A program made the translations under genes and the position numbers. The notes beneath the pieces are model-generated. The model saw only the letters and a list, made by a program, of their open reading frames with translations, was not told the DNA's origin and made no database searches. Below, piece by piece: positions 1 to 4,474 of a DNA stretch of 5,243 nt. The DNA comes from an uncultured Oscillospiraceae bacterium. Lineage in GTDB: Bacteria > Bacillota > Clostridia > Oscillospirales > Oscillospiraceae. Each line of letters opens with the position of its first letter. Position 1 is the stretch's first letter. The stretch is from positions 1 to 5,243 of the forward strand of contig CALDMA010000215.1 of assembly GCA_937915075.1 (NCBI GenBank). The letters are read 5' to 3'.

Positions 1-315
1 TGTGAAACCTGCGACGCCAGAATCGCAACGATTACAAACGACAACGCCCTGCGTGAGAAAACTGCCGCGCTTTGGACAAAGCTCAACGGCGTACCAATTA
101 CGCCGGAAATGATAAACTGCACCGGATGCCGCATAGACGGAGCCAAAACGCCGTTCTGCGACAAGCTCTGCCCCGTACACAACTGCGTTCGGGAAAAGAA
201 CCTTGATACCTGCGCCGACTGCGGACAGATGGATGGATGTCCGACGCTGAGGCAAATCGCCGTGAACAGTCCGCTTGTTTTGGAAAACCTGAAGGCGCTC
301 CGCGAGGCGAAGTGA
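1..315 (+). CDS. DUF3795 cysteine-rich protein, 5' partial
   Basis: The frame is open from the first base, so the true start lies outside the window; the 104 visible residues are the C-terminal bulk of the protein. Ten cysteines are visible, in pairs and clusters: CETC at residues 1-4, CTGC at 40-43, then Cys53, Cys57, Cys62, CADC at 71-74 and Cys80. This spacing is what I know from DUF3795 proteins, small cytosolic proteins thought to bind zinc or an iron-sulfur centre through these cysteines; their biochemical role is not established. The methionine at 109-111 is internal, because the conserved CETC motif lies upstream in the same frame. The stop is 24 bases before the start of the next gene, so the two are probably co-transcribed. 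The family call is fairly sure; function is unknown. Confidence 0.8.
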   Translation, partial: CETCDARIATITNDNALREKTAALWTKLNGVPITPEMINCTGCRIDGAKTPFCDKLCPVHNCVREKNLDTCADCGQMDGCPTLRQIAVNSPLVLENLKALREAK

Positions 316-320
316 TTCTT

Positions 321-330
321 GGGGGGTGAT
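321..330 (+). promoter_or_regulatory. Ribosome binding site deciding the start at 340
   Basis: The run GGGGGGTGAT matches the extended Shine-Dalgarno GGAGGTGAT with one mismatch and ends 9 bases before the ATG at 340. It lies downstream of the in-frame TTG at 319, which therefore cannot be the start served by this site. Confidence 0.65.
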
Positions 331-339
331 GGACAGATC

Positions 340-840
340 ATGTCAAAACGAACACGACAATACATCGGTATTCTGGCTGCGCTTGCCGCCTACTACCTCG
401 TTCACGAGGGCGCACATCTGCTGTATGCCCTGCTCACCGGCGTGTTTAAGCAAATTAGGCTTATGGGACTTGGCGTTCAAATTGACGTATATGCCGAGCA
501 CATGACAAATATGCAGCTTGGCATCTTTTGCCTTGTGGGTGCGCTGGCGACTTTCTGCGTTGGATACCTGCTGACAGCGCTTGCAAAGAACATCTGCTGC
601 GCTCAGAGTAAGCTGCTTCGTGCAGTGCTTTACTACATAACGATTGCATTTTTACTGCTCGATCCGCTGTATCTAAGCGTCCTGTGCGGCTTTTTCGGCG
701 GTGGGGATATGAATGGCATTGCCCTTCTTTGCCCAGAGTGGGCGGCAAGGGTGATATTCGGCGTACTGCTCCTTGTAAATGGGTTGGTATTCTGGAAACG
801 GGTACTGCCTATCTACCAACAGTCTTTTTCCGGGCAATGA
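340..840 (+). CDS. Small M50-like membrane metallopeptidase homologue
   Basis: A 166-residue integral membrane protein with about four hydrophobic segments (roughly residues 8-33, 59-83, 94-116 and 136-153). The first contains HEGAH at 22-26, an HExxH zinc site inside a membrane helix, as in site-2-protease-like M50 peptidases. In M50 enzymes a third ligand, usually an aspartate, comes from a later helix; here DP at 108-109 and GGGDMNG at 120-126 are candidates. No PDZ or other soluble domain is present, and the protein is shorter than typical SpoIVFB or RseP enzymes. I chose ATG 340 over the in-frame TTG at 319 because the ribosome site lies between them. The stop is 16 bases before the lipoprotein gene, so the two probably share a transcript. 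Intramembrane proteolysis is inferred from the motif; a non-proteolytic relative is possible. Confidence 0.6.
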   Translation: MSKRTRQYIGILAALAAYYLVHEGAHLLYALLTGVFKQIRLMGLGVQIDVYAEHMTNMQLGIFCLVGALATFCVGYLLTALAKNICCAQSKLLRAVLYYITIAFLLLDPLYLSVLCGFFGGGDMNGIALLCPEWAARVIFGVLLLVNGLVFWKRVLPIYQQSFSGQ

Positions 841-856
841 ACTTATAGGAGGAACT

Positions 857-1687
857 ATGAAAAACCACAAGAAAACAATGACGATGCTGCTGACCGCAGC
901 GGTATTGCTGGTAACTGTCTTTATGACAGGGTGTACCAGCCTGACAGAGCCGAAGAACAGTACCTCATCCGGGACAGACGCGCTCGCTGAATCCGACGGC
1001 CTTGGTGTGTATGTCAAGCTGGAGCGCGATGATGCCAGCTCTATCGCCCTGCACGGCGGCAGCAGCTTTACAAAGGTATGTGAGAATGCGGACGGTTCGC
1101 TGTTAAAGGCTGGTGAATGGATTTTTACTGGAGATGATATTGTGCAGCTCTCCAAGGAAGAAAACAGCGCCGTCCTCTTTACTGTTAGTGCGCATGATGC
1201 CGACGATATGCTGCTGGGCGAAGGTACATTCCTCTACGATGTGACGCAGGAAAAGTTGTATGTCACGATCTCTGCGGACGGCGTGACCTGCTCCACCTCT
1301 GACGCAGCCGATGCACCGGCCGATGTGCCGCCGGTGCTGACGCTTCCAATTCTGGACGAGATTGACACAAGTGTTACAGTCGGAACATCCGGTTCTTCGC
1401 TGTTGGCTGTGCAGGCAGCGGTCAAGCTGCTGGACTGGGGCGTGAACACCGGCCTTGGTACGGATGAGATCAGCGACGCCGCCTCCACATGGCTGGCTGC
1501 GAAAAACAACGATCTGGCCGACTGCCTGAAAAAGCTGGAACTTGTGGATGATGCCTACCAAAAACTCCTGACTGATGAAGCGCGAGAGCTGCTGGACAGC
1601 GCCGGTTGTGAAGATGTGGAGATCACTTGGGGCAGCGATCCGGTAGAACCCATCGAGGCCATCATGCAGACCGCCGGACTGCGATAA
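857..1687 (+). CDS. Lipoprotein of unknown function
   Basis: A 276-residue secreted lipoprotein. Lys residues at 2, 5 and 6 are followed by a hydrophobic stretch (about 10-22) and the lipobox M-T-G-C with Cys26, so signal peptidase II processing and lipid anchoring to the outer face of the cytoplasmic membrane are expected. Residues 27-48 form a Ser/Thr-rich linker. Residues 49-145 look beta-rich and contain GEWIFTGDD and GEGTFLYDVTQEKLYV, suggesting a sandwich-type domain. After a proline-rich hinge (about 152-165), the C-terminal part (180-250) is mostly helical. I do not recognise a named domain. AGGAGG at 847-852 lies 4 bases before ATG 857, which decides this start; an in-frame ATG at 779 lies inside the upstream gene. 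It follows a putative membrane peptidase by 16 bases and precedes a terminator, so it is the last gene of its operon. Confidence 0.75.
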   Translation: MKNHKKTMTMLLTAAVLLVTVFMTGCTSLTEPKNSTSSGTDALAESDGLGVYVKLERDDASSIALHGGSSFTKVCENADGSLLKAGEWIFTGDDIVQLSKEENSAVLFTVSAHDADDMLLGEGTFLYDVTQEKLYVTISADGVTCSTSDAADAPADVPPVLTLPILDEIDTSVTVGTSGSSLLAVQAAVKLLDWGVNTGLGTDEISDAASTWLAAKNNDLADCLKKLELVDDAYQKLLTDEARELLDSAGCEDVEITWGSDPVEPIEAIMQTAGLR

Positions 1688-1824
1688 GGAAAATATGGGA
1701 TTCAAAAACACAGCAGCGGGCAGTGGTTGATGTGCTGCCTATGGGGAGCACGGCCGGAAGCTTCACTTGCGCCCCCTGAAGTAAGAACACCGTAAGGATT
1801 CCATTCATAAGAGCCAAACGTAAA
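1688..1824. other. Intergenic stretch with several possible hairpins
   Basis: No gene is supported here. Several short self-complementary segments are visible: an 8-base arm at 1732-1739 pairs with 1744-1751 around a TATG loop with one G-G mismatch, GGCAG at 1719-1723 could instead pair with CTGCC at 1735-1739, and CTTCA at 1761-1765 pairs with TGAAG at 1776-1780. The stretch sits between the lipoprotein stop and the terminator, so it would be a 3' untranslated region of that mRNA. It could be an RNA element, a decayed gene or repeat, or ordinary spacer; the sequence alone does not decide. Confidence 0.3.
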
Positions 1825-1867
1825 GACGCAGAGTAATACCGATGGGTACTGCTCTGCGTCACTTTTT
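1825..1867 (+). terminator. Rho-independent terminator of the lipoprotein operon
   Basis: A 16-base left arm (1825-1840, beginning GACGCAGAG) pairs with a right arm (1845-1860, ending CTCTGCGTC) around a GATG loop. There is one G-T wobble and one A-C mismatch, giving a long GC-rich stem. It is followed by ACTTTTT, the T-run expected for termination on the + strand. The upstream side has no comparable run for the opposite direction, so it is not clearly bidirectional. Confidence 0.85.
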
Positions 1868-1994
1868 CAGAAAAACAGGCTTTTGATGCTCAATCATCCA
1901 ACTTCTCTCGACCGTTCAATAAACGACACGGAGCAGTACGCCACGAGCACCTGTGGGCGGTGTCATAACATTCAACATTTTTACCCCTCCACTA
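1868..1994. other. Gene-free spacer before the tetR promoter
   Basis: I see no convincing gene, RNA or repeat in this stretch. A 68-codon frame crosses it (1883-2089) but has no ribosome site, runs through the promoter and overlaps the start of the regulator, so it is not supported. Confidence 0.5.
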
Positions 1995-2023
1995 TTGACA
2001 ACCTATCGTTCGGTAGCTACAAT
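1995..2023 (+). promoter_or_regulatory. Promoter of the TetR regulator
   Basis: The -35 box TTGACA (1995-2000) is a perfect match to the housekeeping sigma consensus. The spacer is 17 bases, and the -10 box TACAAT (2018-2023) has one mismatch. The start of transcription should be near 2030, about 26 bases before the regulator's ATG. A palindrome fills the spacer, so a bound repressor would block RNA polymerase. Confidence 0.88.
2003..2016 (+). promoter_or_regulatory. Operator 1, likely TetR autoregulatory site
   Basis: CTATCGTTCGGTAG is a 14-base near-palindrome: arms CTATCG and CGGTAG pair with one T-G mismatch around a central TT. It lies wholly between the -35 and -10 boxes of the tetR promoter, a classic position for a self-repressing TetR protein. 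Its reverse complement matches the site at 3207-3220 at 12 of 14 positions, and the next four bases (GTTG in that orientation) are also the same. Assignment to this TetR protein is inference from position and recurrence. Confidence 0.72.
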
Positions 2024-2055
2024 ATAGATATTACGATTATCAGGAGGATAGCGGC

Positions 2056-2685
2056 ATGGATAAGGGTAACACAAAGCAGGAGATTTTGAATACGGCGCTG
2101 GAAATGTTCTCGGTGCAGGGATTTGAGGCTACCTCCATCTCCCAGCTGGCGGATGCGGTGGGCATTCGCAAGGCCTCCATGTACAGCCATTTTGCCAGCA
2201 AGCAGGAAATTCTGGATGCACTGATGGAACAGACCTTAGAGGGATACGAAAAGCACTCCATTTTTGCAAAGGCAAACTGGGATGATCCCGCCTATACGAA
2301 GGACAAGCAGGATATGACCCCGGACACCGCCGTGCAGATGCTTCAGGGACAGGTGCGCTACATTCTGCACGACCCACAGATTCGCCGTGCTCGGAAGATG
2401 CTGACCATTGAGCAGTTCCGCAACCCCCAGATGGCGGCCTTGCAGACCAAGCAAAACTATACGGATGTGCTGAATTACTGCACGGGGCTTGTCCGCTTCC
2501 TCATCCGTCAGGGCAAGCTGACAGGCAGTGACCCTGAAATCATGGCGGCGCAGCTTTGCTTCCCCATTTCCGTCTGGATCAATCTCTGCGACCGGGAGCC
2601 GGAGCGAGAGGCGGAAGTAATGGGGTTGATGCAGCGCCATATCCGTCAGTTCTTCAAAATGTATGAAACAGGGGGAAAGAGCTGA
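2056..2685 (+). CDS. TetR/AcrR family transcriptional regulator
   Basis: A 209-residue protein of usual TetR length. Residues 5-52 form the three-helix DNA-binding domain; the helix-turn-helix spans about 27-47, with the family-typical ISQLADAVGI, then ASMYSHFASKQEIL. The remainder (about 53-205) is a helical ligand-binding and dimerisation domain without a signature I can tie to an effector. Such proteins are usually dimeric repressors released by a small molecule. AGGAGG at 2042-2047 lies 8 bases before ATG 2056. A strong promoter with an embedded palindrome lies directly upstream, and a near-copy of the palindrome precedes the hydrolase gene at 3249, so this protein probably represses itself and that operon. 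Its stop overlaps the start of a GNAT remnant by one base (TGATG). Confidence 0.92.
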   Translation: MDKGNTKQEILNTALEMFSVQGFEATSISQLADAVGIRKASMYSHFASKQEILDALMEQTLEGYEKHSIFAKANWDDPAYTKDKQDMTPDTAVQMLQGQVRYILHDPQIRRARKMLTIEQFRNPQMAALQTKQNYTDVLNYCTGLVRFLIRQGKLTGSDPEIMAAQLCFPISVWINLCDREPEREAEVMGLMQRHIRQFFKMYETGGKS

Positions 2686-2792
2686 TGCTGTACGAATTGG
2701 AAGATACCTCAAAAGCAGAAGGATTGTTTGCCGGATGGAATGAGACACTGATTATTTCGTGTCTGCAAAGGGTCATGGGAAAGGTCTATTAA
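2685..2792 (+). pseudogene. GNAT acetyltransferase remnant, 35 codons
   Basis: The ATG overlaps the stop of the TetR gene by one base, and GGGGGAAAGAG just upstream can serve as ribosome site. The 35 residues (MLYELEDTSKAEGLFAGW, then ETLI and LQRVMGKVY) match what I know as the beginning of a clostridial GNAT-type acetyltransferase of roughly 250 residues. The frame stops at TAA 2790-2792, directly after GKVY, where the family would continue. The acetyl-CoA binding core is absent, so the product cannot be active. Beyond about 2787 the DNA becomes AT-richer and belongs to a different gene, in another frame, so the loss is by deletion or recombination rather than a point mutation. The family call rests on recall of the N-terminal motif. 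Confidence 0.65.
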
Positions 2793-3103
2793 AATTTTAT
2801 CAAGATATGTTTGGACTTCAGCTTTTACAAGACAACGATGGAAATATGGAACTGACAAATCAAGTGTTTTTACAGGAAACTGCCTATTGGGAAAATTTCA
2901 CGCAAAAACGTATTCTTCCCAAAAGTAATCAGTCGGAATTGTATTTTGAAGAATCCAATATAGAAGAATTTATAGATCGTCTTGAGGCGCTCTACCCTGA
3001 AACCGAATATGTCAATCGCCTTATGACACACAGTTGGGGGCAAAAGGTGGTCAGATTCTATGACCCTGATGGTAATTTGATCGAAGTAGGAACGCCTGTG
3101 TAA
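2789..3103 (+). pseudogene. VOC/glyoxalase-family fragment lacking its N-terminus
   Basis: From about 2789 the frame reads LKFYQDMFGLQLLQDNDG and so on to VVRFYDPDGNLIEVGTPV, ending with TAA at 3101-3103. KFYxxxFGL and FYDPDGNLIEV are hallmarks of the vicinal oxygen chelate fold (glyoxalase, bleomycin and fosfomycin resistance proteins). The first beta strand, which normally carries a metal or ligand residue and precedes KFY by some 15 residues, is missing. An open frame extends upstream to a GTG at 2759, but those codons are out-of-frame GNAT sequence and no ribosome site precedes them. Codon use is visibly AT-richer than in the flanking genes, suggesting separate origin. The C-terminus may be intact or slightly short. 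I treat it as a remnant; translation of a chimeric 114-residue product is possible but unlikely. Confidence 0.7.
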
Positions 3104-3158
3104 CGCATCTCAACATTTCTTTGCAGCGCGGCTGTGCAAAAACTCAGATCACATTCTG

Positions 3159-3197
3159 GCGGCTTGTGCCCGCAGCGGCACAGCCGCAGTTTCTTTC
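3159..3197 (+). terminator. Probable terminator after the VOC fragment
   Basis: GCGGCTTGTGCC (3159-3170) pairs with GGCACAGCCGC (3177-3187) around a CGCAGC loop, an 11-base-pair stem with one bulged T. AGTTTCTTTC follows, a moderately T-rich tail. An upstream segment, GCGGCTGTGC (3128-3137), is also a perfect complement of GCACAGCCGC at 3178-3187, so an alternative pairing exists. It separates the regulator unit from the hydrolase promoter. Confidence 0.6.
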
Positions 3198-3202
3198 ACC
3201 AT

Positions 3203-3208
3203 TATACT
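3203..3208 (+). promoter_or_regulatory. Candidate -10 box for the hydrolase operon
   Basis: TATACT resembles the TATAAT consensus and lies about 40 bases before the hydrolase ATG. No good -35 box is found at 16-18 bases upstream; the bases there (about 3179-3186) are GC-rich terminator stem. The box overlaps the start of the operator-like palindrome at 3207. Confidence 0.4.
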
Positions 3209-3220
3209 ACCGAACGGCAG
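3207..3220 (+). promoter_or_regulatory. Operator 2, copy of the tetR operator
   Basis: CTACCGAACGGCAG is a near-palindrome (arms CTACCG and CGGCAG, one mismatch, central AA). It matches the reverse complement of the tetR promoter palindrome at 12 of 14 bases, and 16 of 18 when the following GTTG (3221-3224) is included. It overlaps the candidate -10 box and lies 28 bases before the hydrolase start, so binding should block transcription of that operon. Symmetric consensus of both sites: CTACCGNNCGGTAG. Confidence 0.68.
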
Positions 3221-3248
3221 GTTGCTGCCTGCTTGAAAGGAGCAGACC

Positions 3249-4352
3249 ATGAAAAAGAACACAGGAAAAAGAATTCTCAAGTGGGGCGGTATCACGGTGG
3301 GTATCCTGATAGCGGTGATACTTATCGGCGCATGGGCGATGTTTGGCACGATTCTGAAAGCCGCAAATAGCATTGAGCAGCTGGAGCCGGGGCTGTATGC
3401 CATGGAATATGCGGGAGATTACGGCTTTGACGACTTTCTCCAAAAAGGTGGGGCAAAAAGCGACAGCGAGCTGGCGGACTACATCATTTCGTTCCTGTCC
3501 CATGGGTTTTACAAAATTGAAAGCAATGTGCAGACCGGCAGCTTTGGCTGCTCTACGATCTATACCCGAGATGAAAACGGCAGCTACCTCTTTGGCCGCA
3601 ACTTCGACTGGGAGGAAAGTCAGGCCATGATCGTACATACCAAGCCGAAGAACGGCTATGAGTCTGTTTCCACCTGCTGCCTTGATTTTTTGAGCTTCGG
3701 AGAGGAGTATGTCCCGGACGGTTCTCTGATGGAGCGGATGCAGAGCCTTGCGGCGGTCTATGTGCCGCTGGACGGCATGAACTCGGAGGGACTTGCGGTG
3801 GCCGACCTGATCGCCGGCGACAAGGAAGAGACCCATCAGCAGACCGGCAAGGTAAGCCTGACCACCACCACGGCGATCCGCCTGCTGCTGGACAAAGCGG
3901 CCAATGTGGACGAGGCCATTGCGCTCTTGCGGCAGTACGATATGCACTCCTCCATCGGCTATGCCCACCACCTGTCCATTGCGGATGCCACCGGCAGAAG
4001 CGTGGTGGTGGAGTATGTCGGCGGTGAGATGCTGGTAACGGAAACCAGGGTCGTCACTAACCACTATCTTGCCGACTGCGAAAAGCAGGGCGTTGGCTCG
4101 GAGCAGTCCCATCTGCGCTATGATATTCTTTCCGCCCACACCGGCCCCGCTGATGAACAGGGCGTCCGTGACCTGCTGGAGCGCGGGGCGCAGAAGAACT
4201 ATCCCCAGTCCGACGGACACTATGAAAAGACCTTGTGGAGCATCGTCTACTACCCGGAGGGACGCTGCGCGGACTTCTATTTCAGCGAAAACTACGCTCA
4301 CAGTTATGCGTTGGTTTTGCTGGAGAAAGGCGGTAGTTTTTGGAAAAGATGA
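3249..4352 (+). CDS. Membrane-anchored linear amide C-N hydrolase (Ntn type)
   Basis: A 367-residue protein of the choloylglycine hydrolase / acyltransferase superfamily, which cleaves or transfers amide-linked acyl groups using an N-terminal cysteine. Residues 1-11 are basic and 12-34 hydrophobic, giving a membrane anchor or uncleaved signal. The likely nucleophile is Cys101 in SFGCSTIY. Arg117 and Asp120 of GRNFDW lie 16 and 19 residues after it, the same spacing as Cys2, Arg18 and Asp21 of bile salt hydrolases. Further matches are Asn178 in MNSEGLAV, LSIADATGRSVVVEYV (242-257), Asn271 in VVTNHY, Arg290 in SHLRYDIL and TLWSIVYYPEGR (328-339). Activity should require removal of residues 1-100 to free Cys101. 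AAAGGAG (3236-3242) precedes the ATG by 6 bases. The stop overlaps the next ATG. Substrate is unknown: N-acyl amino acids, bile salts or beta-lactams are family possibilities. Confidence 0.85.
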   Translation: MKKNTGKRILKWGGITVGILIAVILIGAWAMFGTILKAANSIEQLEPGLYAMEYAGDYGFDDFLQKGGAKSDSELADYIISFLSHGFYKIESNVQTGSFGCSTIYTRDENGSYLFGRNFDWEESQAMIVHTKPKNGYESVSTCCLDFLSFGEEYVPDGSLMERMQSLAAVYVPLDGMNSEGLAVADLIAGDKEETHQQTGKVSLTTTTAIRLLLDKAANVDEAIALLRQYDMHSSIGYAHHLSIADATGRSVVVEYVGGEMLVTETRVVTNHYLADCEKQGVGSEQSHLRYDILSAHTGPADEQGVRDLLERGAQKNYPQSDGHYEKTLWSIVYYPEGRCADFYFSENYAHSYALVLLEKGGSFWKR

Positions 4353-4474
4353 AAACGAAAGGGACAGTCAGGTTTTTGATCGGTACCCTGCCCTTTGCAG
4401 CATATAAGCTGCTTCCGGGCGGCTCCGTGATCAGGAAGAATGGGTGCAGACCGAAGGAGCGGATTGAAACGTGA
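4349..4474 (+). CDS. Hypothetical 41-residue basic hydrophobic peptide
   Basis: ATG 4349 overlaps the hydrolase stop (ATGA), and its TGA overlaps the GTG start of the CPBP gene (GTGA). The predicted peptide has a basic start (MKTKGTVR), a moderately hydrophobic middle (residues about 9-22, FLIGTLPFAAYKLL), PGGS, then a basic tail with one cysteine (Cys33). I do not recognise it. Its own ribosome site is poor (GGAAAAG directly before the ATG), so it would depend on translational coupling to the hydrolase. The four-base overlaps on both sides argue that the frame is maintained. It may be a small membrane peptide, a remnant of a longer gene, or only a frame that carries ribosomes to the CPBP start. 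Confidence 0.5.
   Translation: MKTKGTVRFLIGTLPFAAYKLLPGGSVIRKNGCRPKERIET
4454..4459 (+). promoter_or_regulatory. Ribosome binding site for the GTG start at 4471
   Basis: AAGGAG lies 11 bases before the GTG at 4471, slightly longer than ideal. The next in-frame ATG (4498) has no comparable site and would remove part of the cytosolic N-terminus, so GTG is preferred, helped by coupling to the preceding stop. Confidence 0.6.

Noticed and set aside
779..856. An upstream extension of the lipoprotein to the ATG at 779
   Set aside because: It would overlap the end of the membrane peptidase gene and push the signal peptide inside the protein; AGGAGG at 847-852 fits ATG 857.
1662..1862. A 66-codon - strand frame covering the hairpin region after the lipoprotein
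   Set aside because: It begins inside the terminator stem, has no promoter or ribosome site on that strand and ends in the lipoprotein gene. Conservation in other genomes would reopen it.
1903..1925. A possible third operator-like site around GACCGTTC
   Set aside because: Only a half-site resembles the operators; the second arm does not match.
2759..3103. An intact 114-residue VOC protein starting at GTG 2759
   Set aside because: Its first 10 codons are out-of-frame GNAT sequence, no ribosome site precedes the GTG, and the first VOC strand is missing.
3207..4301. A 364-codon open frame on the - strand across the hydrolase gene
   Set aside because: It is the antisense of a clearly recognisable coding gene with all superfamily motifs; its protein shows no family features and no ribosome site.
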